DNA of 13,387 nucleotides from Acidobacteriota bacterium (lineage in GTDB: Bacteria > Acidobacteriota > UBA6911 > JACQSX01), in contig JACQGG010000228.1 of NCBI GenBank assembly GCA_016199665.1, positions 1-13,387 of the forward strand. The letters are read 5' to 3'. Under the pieces are notes generated by a model that did not search any database, was not told where the DNA came from, and saw only the letters and a list, made by a program, of their open reading frames with translations. Every line of letters starts with the position of its first letter. Position 1 is the first letter of the stretch. The translations under genes and the position numbers were made by a program. Positions 7,642-13,387 of this stretch are shown here, piece by piece.

Positions 7642-8700
7642 ATGAAATACACAGTCATGACATTTCTGTTGCTTCACCTGCCGGCTGGCATGCTGGCGGC
7701 GGCTCCACCGCCCTTTCAGTCCCCTCAGTCAGGAACAACCCGGAGCGCTCCGGCAATGCACACCATCCGAGGGCGTTTGTACATGCCTGACGGCTTTCCG
7801 GCTCAAATCCAGATCCGGGTGACGCTGAGAACCATCACCCAGGCGATCGTTCAAGAGGCTTTCACGGACAGCGTTGGCAATTTCGAGTTCCGCAGCATCC
7901 CAAACGGGAATTACGAAATCGTGACTTGGGGAACCGACGAAGGCGAAGCGTCGGCGGAAAAGATTGAAGTCTCCAGTCGCGTATCCCGAACATTTTTTGC
8001 CAACATCTTCCTGAGGTCGAAGCCGGAAGACTCCCTGCCAAAACCAAAGGGCGGGGTGGTGTCAGTCGGCCAGTTGGATCCGAAAATCCCCAAGTCCGCC
8101 CGCAAGGAGTACGAACGCGGGGTCAGCGAGGTCGCTAAAGGAGACCACGAAAAGGCGATTGCGCGCTTCCGGCGGGCTGTGGAAATTTACCCCAGGTATT
8201 TTCAGGCGCTCAACGACCTGGGGGTTCAGTATTCCAAGCTCAGCAGGTTTGACGAAGCAGAAACGGCCTTCGTTAATGCCACAGCTCTGGACCCGCATGC
8301 GGCCTTTCCCTATCTGAACCTGGGCTGTATGCGGATTGCCCAGAAGCAATTCCCTGAGGCAGTGAAGACTCTGACGCGGGTAGTGGAACTGGATGCGATG
8401 AATTGGGCAGGGCATCTCTGGCTGGGGGTGGCGTTGATGGAAACCAAGCAATACGATTCATCCCGAGAGGAGCTGGAGAAAGCCCTGTCGCTGGGCACGG
8501 GTCCAGAGGTTTTCAGCGCGCGCTTGTACCTGGCAAACTTGTACATCCGCCAGGGAGATTTGATCCGGGCGATTGAGCAATCCGAGCTTTATCTGAAGGA
8601 TGCTCCCAAAGTGGAGAACGCGGATGAGGTCCGCGAAAAGATTTCCCAGATGCGCTCTTTGCTTGAGAAGAACAAGGCTTCTGAAACTGCCCAGCCGTGA
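7642..8700 (+). CDS. Secreted protein with carboxypeptidase-regulatory-like domain and TPRs
   Basis: This exported protein has 352 aa from ATG 7642. A signal peptide covers about 1-20 (MTFLLLHLPAGMLAA core). Residues about 41-115 form a beta-sandwich of the carboxypeptidase regulatory-like type, recognisable by the TDSVGNFEFRSIPNGNYEI segment. From about 152 to 322 there are five TPR units of about 34 residues, with regular A/G/Y and P positions such as AIARFRRAVEIYPR and EAETAFVNATALDPH. Such proteins are common in acidobacterial secretomes and act as protein-interaction scaffolds; the partner is unknown. The start was chosen for GGAGGGG at 7631-7637 with proper spacing and because the signal peptide begins there. 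The frame opens 57 bp earlier without such support. The stop overlaps a GTG that opens the ParA fragment. Confidence 0.9.
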   Translation: MKYTVMTFLLLHLPAGMLAAAPPPFQSPQSGTTRSAPAMHTIRGRLYMPDGFPAQIQIRVTLRTITQAIVQEAFTDSVGNFEFRSIPNGNYEIVTWGTDEGEASAEKIEVSSRVSRTFFANIFLRSKPEDSLPKPKGGVVSVGQLDPKIPKSARKEYERGVSEVAKGDHEKAIARFRRAVEIYPRYFQALNDLGVQYSKLSRFDEAETAFVNATALDPHAAFPYLNLGCMRIAQKQFPEAVKTLTRVVELDAMNWAGHLWLGVALMETKQYDSSREELEKALSLGTGPEVFSARLYLANLYIRQGDLIRAIEQSELYLKDAPKVENADEVREKISQMRSLLEKNKASETAQP

Positions 8701-9020
8701 CGAGAAGGCCGGAAGAATTCAAATACGAAAACGCGGATCACGACCTTGACATTTGCGGCATAGTCTTTAACCACTCTTCCTCTTACTCCGATGGGCCAGA
8801 AGGGAAAAGGTCTATTAAGGAAGTTCAGGCAGAGGCAAAAAAGAACGGCTGGCACGTATTTGAAACGCACGTGCGCTATTCCGCGTCTTATCCGAAGGCA
8901 GCTCGCGAAGGCACACCCATCGGCCTTACCAGTTACGTCCGGTGGGAGGTCACATCTGAGTTCTCTCGTTTTGTCGATGAGTTTCTTGTTGCAATCAAGC
9001 TTTCTAAGATCCCCGAATGA
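8697..9020 (+). pseudogene. ParA-family ATPase, C-terminal fragment only
   Basis: The 107-codon frame opens with GTG at 8697, overlapping the TPR stop (GTGA). Its product matches the C-terminal third of ParA/Soj-type partition ATPases. DICGIVFN corresponds to the late Rossmann strand. The block HVFETHVRYSASYPKAAREG is the conserved VFET-x-R-YS-SYPKGAREG-like region, followed by TSYVRWEV and a final helix EFSRFVDEFLVAI. The deviant Walker A KGGVGKT and the Walker B are absent. The upstream frame closes at a TGA at 8682, so no N-terminal part lies nearby. The fragment cannot bind ATP as ParA does. It overlaps the next gene by 4 bp (ATGA), so the original operon order is preserved downstream. 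The break lies near 8697-8716. Either the 5' end was deleted when the segment joined the TPR gene, or the contig is misjoined. Confidence 0.75.
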
Positions 9021-9496
9021 GTACAAAGTTTCTCGATTACGAGTTAGCGCTGCTCCTTGCCAAGTACGGCCGGAAGGCTGTCGTCACTGCTTTGTCTCAA
9101 AAGCTGAATCTTTCGCTGGAGCAGCTTGAAGCGACTCTACGAGATCTGGATAGTGAGGAGACCCCATCGCACCGTGCCACTAAAGCGCGGAATGTCCCAA
9201 AAATCGAGACTCTGGTAGCGCAATATCCCGAGAAAGCTGAACCATTGCAAGTCCTAACCGAAAGGTTCCAGTGCGAGTCTTTCCTGCCCGAACTGCGAGA
9301 CGTAAGACGTTTTTTTGAGCAGTATTCACGAAACCTCGGCCATGTCAAGTCTCGGGCTGCCTCATATCCAAAGCTGATCAGGCTCCTTGCAGACCTTGAT
9401 GTGTCCGAGTTAAACGCCGTGTGCCAAAGCTCACAAGTGGGCCAGTACTCATCGCTGGGTATTCTCTCCGATGAGATTCTGAGGCGGCGGAAATGA
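9017..9496 (+). CDS. Conserved-looking protein of unknown function downstream of parA fragment
   Basis: I do not recognise a named family. The 159-aa product is soluble, with no signal peptide or membrane segment. The N-terminus (YELALLLAKYGRKAVVTALSQ, about 8-28) is predicted helical and could be a small helix-turn-helix-like unit followed by a second helix (SLEQLEATLRDL). A charged linker follows at about 45-75. The C-terminal part has a patterned block SFLPELRDVRRFF (about 88-100) and KSRAASYPKLIRLLADLDV, whose regular composition suggests a conserved domain rather than a chance frame. ATG 9017 overlaps the ParA-fragment stop by 4 bp, implying translational coupling and an ancestral link to ParA. 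Base composition is more A/T-rich than in the TPR gene or the MFS gene. Confidence 0.75.
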   Translation: MSTKFLDYELALLLAKYGRKAVVTALSQKLNLSLEQLEATLRDLDSEETPSHRATKARNVPKIETLVAQYPEKAEPLQVLTERFQCESFLPELRDVRRFFEQYSRNLGHVKSRAASYPKLIRLLADLDVSELNAVCQSSQVGQYSSLGILSDEILRRRK

Positions 9497-9508
9497 AGCG
9501 CTGCGGAC

Positions 9509-10000
9509 GTGGCAAGTGCCCAACAGGATGCCCTACCCGACCCGAATGTACTTGGCTGGCTGAGTAGTTGTTCACGCCCGGAACATTACCACCGGGTTAG
9601 GTTGATCGTTGAGGCAGCTCGCATCACCAGACTTATCCAGCGACTTAATAATTATCGTCTGGCGTCCCCAGAGGCACGCGCCAAGTATGTCCTAGAAAGA
9701 AACGGATTGTCGCCTCTCCGGATTTTGGTGGGTAAGCTCTCGGAGATTGAGTTTGATGGTTACTTGCTTGTCTATTCCTACCAACACGAAGATGCGACAA
9801 GTCCAATACAGCTTACGGCTGGTGATGTTTTGACACTCCTCATAGATCGCAAGGATCTCGAACAATTTAATCAGGGAGACGTTACAAAACAGGAGGTCTT
9901 TAGAAGATCGAAAATTTTTGTAGACAATGAGCGGGTAGAGCTCTCCTTCTGGCACTTATCGACGCTGTCTGACGGTTATGGATTCTTGTCGCGCGAGTGA
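9509..10000 (+). CDS. Unknown 163-aa protein, third gene of the parA-linked cassette
   Basis: The function is not recognised. The frame starts at GTG 9509, 12 bp after the previous stop. No upstream ATG is in frame because a TGA lies at 9494. The N-terminal third is helical and basic (RLIVEAARITRLIQRLNNYR, about 31-50). The rest alternates beta-like and helical stretches (SEIEFDGYLLVYSYQ, AGDVLTLLIDRKDLEQF, KIFVDNERVELSFWHLS). No membrane segment, signal peptide, nuclease or ATPase motif was seen. The DNA is clearly more A/T-rich here than in the flanking MFS and TPR genes, consistent with horizontal acquisition. It converges on the MFS gene across 46 bp with no visible terminator. The Shine-Dalgarno is poor, so the exact start is uncertain. 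Confidence 0.65.
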   Translation: MASAQQDALPDPNVLGWLSSCSRPEHYHRVRLIVEAARITRLIQRLNNYRLASPEARAKYVLERNGLSPLRILVGKLSEIEFDGYLLVYSYQHEDATSPIQLTAGDVLTLLIDRKDLEQFNQGDVTKQEVFRRSKIFVDNERVELSFWHLSTLSDGYGFLSRE

Positions 10001-10046
10001 CACGAATTGCGACAGAATCCAGGGTTGAACTAAGACCGGGACCAGA

Positions 10047-11210
10047 CTATCCTCCCGGGCGAACCCGCAGCAGCAGCGCCGACGCGAGGGCGGCCAGCAT
10101 GGCGCCGCTGAGAAACGCAACTGGGGCTCCCCAGGTTTGCCACAGCAGGCCGAAGAGCAGGCTGGCAGGAAGGCTGGCCAGGCCAATTGCGCCGTGATAA
10201 AAACCAAAAGCCGTGCCTCGCAGCCGCTCCGGCACAAGATCGGCCACCCAGGCTCGCTCGGCCGGTTCCGTCAGTCCGTAATAAAGCCCGTAGGCGAGAA
10301 AGATGATAATGAGCGCAGAGCGTGAATGCGCCAGGGCAAAACTACCGTAGATCACTGCGTAAACGAACCAGCCGGCCAGTATCAGACTGCGGCGGCCAAG
10401 CCGGTCTGACAGACTTCCGCCCGTGTAGGTTGCCCCGAGCTTGATGACATGATGCAGAGACCAAAGACTTGCGATCTGGGTGGCAGAAATCCCCGCGGCG
10501 GAGAGGCGAAGCAGCAGAAACGCGTCCGAAGAATTACCAAGGGTGAACAGGATCAACGCCAGCAGGAAGAACTTGAAGTCGTCTCCCAGTTCGGGCCAGC
10601 TCCCGGGTCGCGCCGCGGGACGGGCGCTGACCCGTGCAGCCACGGGCGATTCCCGGACCCCGGCCGCCACCAAGGCGATCACGATGATTGCGGGAATTGC
10701 CGAGAGCAGAAAAACCTGTCGTAGAGATACTCCTCCCACGGCCAGCAGACCCGCCGCAACGAGCGGCCCCAGCACTGCTCCGGCGTGATCCATCGCCCGA
10801 TGAAATCCGAAAGCGCGTCCCCGCAACGCCGGCTCGGTGATGTCGGCTATCAGGGCGTCTCGGGGAGATGTCCGCAGGCCCTTTCCGACTCGATCGGCAA
10901 AACGAATGAACATGACAAAGGGCCAGGATCGGGCCAGGCCGATCAAAGGCCGAACCAGGCCGGCAAGCCCGTAGCCGACCAGAATGAAGGGCTTGCGGCG
11001 CGAGACGCGATCCGTCCAGATGCCTGAGACCACCTTGAGCAGCGCCGCCGCTGATTCGGCGACCCCTTCAATCAGCCCGAGAGCTGCCGCCCCTGCTCCC
11101 AGAACCGTGGTTAGAAAAAGGGGCAGCAGAGGATAGATCATTTCACTGGAAAGATCGGTGAAAAAGGAGACCAGACCGAGGAGGATGATGGCGCGGGGTA
11201 ATCGTTTCAT
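10047..11210 (-). CDS. Major facilitator superfamily transporter
   Basis: This 387-aa polytopic protein has about 12 hydrophobic segments, the normal MFS size. The loop after helix 2 has the MFS signature-like SGIWTDRVSRRKPF (about 62-75). A conserved GKGLRTSPRDALIAD follows helix 4 (about 109-123). The repeated signature GGSLSDRLGRRSL begins the second half. The GKGLRTSPRDALIAD segment marks a subgroup often annotated only as MFS transporter in acidobacteria and delta-proteobacteria (from memory). No substrate can be assigned, and a drug-efflux role is only one possibility. ATG 11210 begins with a basic KRLPR just before helix 1, and no strong Shine-Dalgarno precedes it. The gene is divergent from the nickel transporter across about 310 bp, and its 3' end faces the unknown 163-aa gene. 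Confidence 0.9.
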   Translation of the reverse strand: MKRLPRAIILLGLVSFFTDLSSEMIYPLLPLFLTTVLGAGAAALGLIEGVAESAAALLKVVSGIWTDRVSRRKPFILVGYGLAGLVRPLIGLARSWPFVMFIRFADRVGKGLRTSPRDALIADITEPALRGRAFGFHRAMDHAGAVLGPLVAAGLLAVGGVSLRQVFLLSAIPAIIVIALVAAGVRESPVAARVSARPAARPGSWPELGDDFKFFLLALILFTLGNSSDAFLLLRLSAAGISATQIASLWSLHHVIKLGATYTGGSLSDRLGRRSLILAGWFVYAVIYGSFALAHSRSALIIIFLAYGLYYGLTEPAERAWVADLVPERLRGTAFGFYHGAIGLASLPASLLFGLLWQTWGAPVAFLSGAMLAALASALLLRVRPGG

Positions 11211-11331
11211 TGTGCTTGACGGTTCTTGGGTGGACTCGCGCTCCTCACGGATTGGGATTCACAACGCCGGTAGTCAAGCGCTCGCCGCGGATTTCTAGAT
11301 ACTTCCCGGTGCAAAGTGACTGTCTTCGTGT

Positions 11332-11354
11332 GGCACGGGCGTCCCGCCCATGCC
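11332..11354. repeat. REP-like imperfect palindrome
   Basis: GGCACGGGC (11332-11340) and GCCCATGCC (11346-11354) form an 8-of-9-pair stem around GTCCC. On the minus strand the surrounding bases read as the peptide GHGRDARATR, a string I remember from many spurious small proteins in acidobacterial and PVC genomes, which suggests a dispersed repeat. It sits between divergent genes, so a terminator role is unlikely. Confidence 0.6.
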
Positions 11355-11482
11355 CACCGTCCGGCTCCTTTTTGATGCACCGGAAAGTAGTTAAGTTAGT
11401 TAAGGCAAGATCAAACCCGGAGCTGGCCTTCGACCCGGTATTCATGGACACGCAGAAACAGGTTCCACCGGTATCATAGATC

Positions 11483-11497
11483 TGGCACGTAATTTGC
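11483..11497 (+). promoter_or_regulatory. Sigma-54 (-24/-12) promoter of the nickel transporter
   Basis: TGGCAC at 11483-11488, five bases, then TTGC at 11494-11497 matches the RpoN consensus exactly, with the invariant GG and GC dinucleotides separated by 10 bp. The start point would fall near 11509, a few bases before the AGGAG at 11513-11517. Such promoters need an enhancer-binding activator, whose gene is not in the window. Repeats at 11435 and 11468 are candidate activator sites, although they are closer than usual. Confidence 0.75.
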
Positions 11498-11526
11498 GAA
11501 GAACAGCAGGCGAGGAGACTTGTTGC

Positions 11527-11559
11527 ATGCTGGACACAATGAGCCCGTCGGCCCCATGA
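11527..11559 (+). CDS. Possible 10-codon leader ORF coupled to the nickel transporter
   Basis: ATG 11527 encodes MLDTMSPSAP and stops at TGA 11557-11559, which overlaps the ATG of the transporter (ATGA). AGGAG at 11513-11517 is 9 nt upstream of this ATG, whereas the transporter ATG has no ribosome site of its own. Translation of the leader could therefore deliver ribosomes to the transporter. The competing explanation is a TTG start at 11520 or 11523 in the transporter frame, which would make this frame meaningless. Confidence 0.3.
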   Translation: MLDTMSPSAP

Positions 11560-12296
11560 GCTACCTGACGATAGTCCCCTTCGGGTTCGGCTTTCTTCTC
11601 GGCATGAAGCACGCCACGGAAGCTGACCATCTGATGGCGGTGACGGCCATTGTCAGCGAGCAGCGCTCCCTCCGGCGTTCATCCCTGGTGGGCGCGCTCT
11701 GGGGTATTGGCCATACCGCTTCACTGCTGGGAACGGGCGTGTTCGTCATATTCCTCCGTTTCCAGATTCCTCAGCGTCTTGCCGATTGGTTCGAGCTTGG
11801 GGTTGCGCTGATGATCATCTCCCTGGGCACTCGTATTCTTTGCCTGTTGCCGCGCAAGGAAGGCCAGGCGCATCTCCATTTTCATACGCATGGCGGGCGA
11901 ACCCATACCCATCTTCATTTTCACGAGAAGGGCGAGGCGCACAGTCTGAACGATGCAGGTGATTTCCGGCATGAAGTTCACAACACGCTTCCCATCGGCT
12001 GGAAGCCCTTCGCTGTGGGAGTGGTCCACGGGCTGGCAGGTTCCGCCGCGATAACTCTGATTGTCTTGACTGAAGTGATACGGGGCGGGTCCAGCGCGTT
12101 GGCGCTTGGTCACTTGGTGATGTTCGGTATGGGTTCGATCGGGGGGATGCTTCTCATGAGCGCCATGATCGGCCTGCCATTCGTTTATGCCGCCGGTTAT
12201 ATTGAGCGCATCCATATGCCCGTGCATCTTTTTGCGGGCGCGTCCAGCGTCGTGTTCGGCATTTATTACGGACTGCAGACGGCGGCCCGATTCTAG
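11556..12296 (+). CDS. Nickel (cobalt) transporter, UreH/NiCoT-like
   Basis: This 246-aa membrane protein is likely to import Ni2+ for a nickel enzyme. The defining HX4DH signature is HATEADH at residues 19-25 in the first helix, followed by a second conserved motif GIGHTASL (about 50-57). A cytoplasmic or periplasmic loop at about 107-132 is rich in histidine (HLHFHTHGGRTHTHLHFH) and probably binds metal. The second half has VVHGLAGSAAI and ends in a short hydrophobic tail. Length and motif order fit the UreH-like branch better than the eight-helix NixA/HoxN proteins. The frame is open back to TTG 11520, whose spacing from AGGAG (11513-11517) is short; TTG 11523 is better placed. ATG 11556 fits homologues best. 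The sigma-54 promoter and the following hypE remnant suggest service to a NiFe hydrogenase. Confidence 0.88.
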   Translation: MSYLTIVPFGFGFLLGMKHATEADHLMAVTAIVSEQRSLRRSSLVGALWGIGHTASLLGTGVFVIFLRFQIPQRLADWFELGVALMIISLGTRILCLLPRKEGQAHLHFHTHGGRTHTHLHFHEKGEAHSLNDAGDFRHEVHNTLPIGWKPFAVGVVHGLAGSAAITLIVLTEVIRGGSSALALGHLVMFGMGSIGGMLLMSAMIGLPFVYAAGYIERIHMPVHLFAGASSVVFGIYYGLQTAARF

Positions 12297-12301
12297 GAAA
12301 C

Positions 12302-12724
12302 ATGCATTCGTCAACGACACCGTTGCAGGCCATCAACCAGAAAGAGCTGGAACTGCGGCGCCGCGTTCACGAAGCTCGGGCCCAGGCGCAGGGAAGGGTT
12401 CAGGCCGCCCGGGACAAAGCAGAGCAGATGACCGCTCGCGCCAAACAGGAGGGTGGCCGCGAAGCGGAAAACTGCTACCAGCGAGAGATCGAACAAGCCC
12501 GCCGGCAAGCCGAGGAGATCCTGGAAGAAGGACTGCCCATGGAAACGCTCTGGCGGGTAGTGCAGTCGATGCATCAAGCGGCCCCTCAAGCCGGCGTGCA
12601 TGTCGTGACTGGCGATACCGAAGTGGTGGACAAGGAAAAGGAGACGGGATTTTCATCAATACCGCGGGCATCGGAATCCTGGAGCATCCGGCGAGAATCG
12701 GCGCCAGCAGGATCGTCGACATGA
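12302..12724 (+). CDS. Chimeric frame: V-ATPase G-like coiled coil joined to HypE segment
   Basis: This frame starts 5 nt after the transporter stop, with AGGA overlapping that stop. Residues 1-73 are a charged, Ala/Gln/Glu/Arg-rich coiled coil with the look of the V/A-type ATPase peripheral stalk subunit (G/H family). From residue 74 (12521) the sequence becomes the middle of HypE: ILEEGLPMETL and then GVHVVTGDTEVVDK up to about residue 111. The remaining residues are out-of-frame nonsense caused by a one-base shift near 12634. The join falls inside ILEEG, a string that could belong to either parent. A 140-aa fusion may be translated, but a normal function for it is doubtful. The coiled-coil assignment is by composition and pattern only. 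Confidence 0.55.
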   Translation: MHSSTTPLQAINQKELELRRRVHEARAQAQGRVQAARDKAEQMTARAKQEGGREAENCYQREIEQARRQAEEILEEGLPMETLWRVVQSMHQAAPQAGVHVVTGDTEVVDKEKETGFSSIPRASESWSIRRESAPAGSST

Positions 12725-12756
12725 TGAGCGGCGAGCAGTTGCCGCGGATCTGCTGA
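12521..12756 (+). pseudogene. hypE: HypE (hydrogenase maturation) remnant with frameshift and internal deletion
   Basis: HypE makes the cyanide ligands of NiFe hydrogenase by dehydrating a thiocarboxamide on its C-terminal cysteine. Frame one (12521 to about 12634) reads ILEEGLPMETL and VVTGDTEVVDK, known HypE strings. Continuing needs one extra base near 12634 (apparently one G lost from a G-run), after which GKGDGIFINTAGIGIL follows. Near 12699-12715 the text jumps from the middle of the protein to its end, IVDMMSGEQLPRIC, whose PRIC terminus is diagnostic of HypE. About 79 codons remain of a protein normally near 340 aa. The N-terminal AHGSGG region and most of the ATP-binding fold are missing. 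The stop directly abuts the stop of the convergent LOG gene. Identification is strong because both the internal motifs and the terminus match. Confidence 0.85.
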
Positions 12757-13387
12757 TCATTCCCGCAGGAACGGGAACCGCCAAGCCTTCCTGCGCCGGT
12801 GCAGGCCGAATTGTTCTATGGCGTGCTTCTGAATGTGTCCCATCGCTTCTTCCACCGAGTCGGTCAGGAGCAACAAATCGAGGTCTGAGGCGTCAACGGT
12901 TGCGGCTTCCACCATCCGCTTCAGTAAATCCACCAGGGGCTGCCAGTAGTCTTTCCCCATCAGAACCACTGGAAAGTTCTGTATCTTCTTTGTTTGAATG
13001 AGCGTGACCGCTTCGAAGAATTCATCCAGGGTCCCGACGCCCCCCGGCATGACGACAAATGCGTAAGAGTACTTGACCAGCATCACTTTTCTGACAAAGA
13101 AATAGCGAAACGTCACCAGGCGATCCAGGTAGCGGTTGGGCTCCTGTTCCCTGGGAAGAAGGATGTTGCAGCCGATGGAGTGTCCCCCGCCTTCCTGGCA
13201 GCCGCGGTTGGCTGCTTCCATAATGCCTGGCCCGCCTCCGGTCATGACCGTGAACCCCAGGCCGCTCAGCCCTCGGCCGACCTGGCGCGCCAGCGCGTAA
13301 TAGGGATGCTCCTCACTGAAACGGGCCGAACCGAATACGGTGACACAGGGGCCCACAAAATGAAGTGCCCGAAAGCCTGTATTAAAC
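12757..13387 (-). CDS. LOG-family (TIGR00730-type) Rossmann protein, 5' end outside window
   Basis: This is a lysine-decarboxylase-like or LOG-family protein; characterised members are nucleoside 5'-monophosphate phosphoribohydrolases. Counting from GTG 13356, the nucleotide-binding GGGPGIMEAANRG is at 40-52 and the catalytic PGGVGTLDE at 104-112. Both are complete, so the enzyme is probably active. The C-terminal half is helical and ends in a basic tail (HRRRKAWRFPFLRE). The frame stays open from 13356 to the right edge with family-like residues (FRALHF before VGPCVTVFGSARF), so the true start probably lies beyond 13387 and the visible 199 aa are not the whole protein. It converges on the hypE remnant with no bases between the two stop codons. 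No terminator is visible. Confidence 0.88.
   Translation of the reverse strand, partial: FNTGFRALHFVGPCVTVFGSARFSEEHPYYALARQVGRGLSGLGFTVMTGGGPGIMEAANRGCQEGGGHSIGCNILLPREQEPNRYLDRLVTFRYFFVRKVMLVKYSYAFVVMPGGVGTLDEFFEAVTLIQTKKIQNFPVVLMGKDYWQPLVDLLKRMVEAATVDASDLDLLLLTDSVEEAMGHIQKHAIEQFGLHRRRKAWRFPFLRE

Larger units (their letters stand above)
11211..11519. other. Divergent control region between the MFS and nickel-transporter genes
   Basis: Besides the sigma-54 promoter and the REP-like hairpin listed separately, this region holds TTGACT on the minus strand (11277-11272), a possible -35 for the MFS gene without a convincing -10. CCGGTATTCAT and CCGGTATCAT at 11435 and 11468 are near-identical repeats 33 bp apart, i.e. 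about three helical turns. A TTAAGTTAGTTAAG stretch lies near 11391-11404. Small open frames here are not considered genes. Confidence 0.5.

Noticed and set aside
11245..11451. Small minus-strand protein gene with GHGRDARATR
   Set aside because: The coding appearance comes from a REP-like palindrome; no ribosome site or conserved domain.
12333..12722. Minus-strand frame opposite the hypE remnant
   Set aside because: Pro/Arg-rich antisense shadow; the plus strand carries recognisable HypE motifs.

Overview
The window looks like a chromosomal segment of an acidobacterium or a close relative. The main evidence is a secreted VWFA protein of the type first described as an acidobacterial VWFA-related family (6461..7381), followed by a secreted protein combining a carboxypeptidase-regulatory-like domain with TPRs (7642..8700). 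Coding density is high, G+C is fairly high in most genes, and short palindromic or tandem repeats lie between genes. No rRNA, tRNA, CRISPR array, transposase or integrase was recognised. The taxonomic call is inference from gene content.

Layout. Positions 1-74 are a tandem repeat that probably continues past the left edge. Positions 75-3767 (minus) hold a three-gene export operon: two overlapping FtsX/MacB-type ABC permeases and a membrane-fusion (HlyD/MacA-like) subunit, with no ATPase in the window. Next on the same strand is a stand-alone dihydrolipoyl dehydrogenase gene (3992-5395). It is divergent from a small DoxX-family membrane protein gene (5644-6036). A 424-bp spacer with a 16-bp perfect palindrome and several hairpins leads to the secreted VWFA and TPR proteins (plus strand).

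The stretch 8697-10000 is accessory in character and more A/T-rich than its surroundings. It begins with a ParA-family ATPase reduced to its C-terminal third. This overlaps by 4 bp a conserved-looking 159-aa protein of unknown function, which is followed by another unknown 163-aa protein. A convergent MFS transporter gene (10047-11210, minus) follows.

The right part concerns nickel and hydrogenase maturation. A UreH/NiCoT-like nickel transporter (11556-12296) sits behind a textbook sigma-54 (-24/-12) promoter. It is followed after 5 nt by a chimeric reading frame: a V-ATPase G-like coiled coil joined to the middle of HypE. HypE then shows a one-base frameshift and a large internal deletion, but still ends in the diagnostic PRIC carboxyl terminus. 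The hypE remnant abuts a convergent LOG-family gene that runs off the right edge.

The most interesting items are the hypE remnant behind a sigma-54 nickel-transport promoter, the decapitated ParA operon with two unnamed partner proteins, and the competing hairpins after doxX. The hypE and parA lesions could reflect real genome decay or misassembly. The sequence alone cannot separate these.
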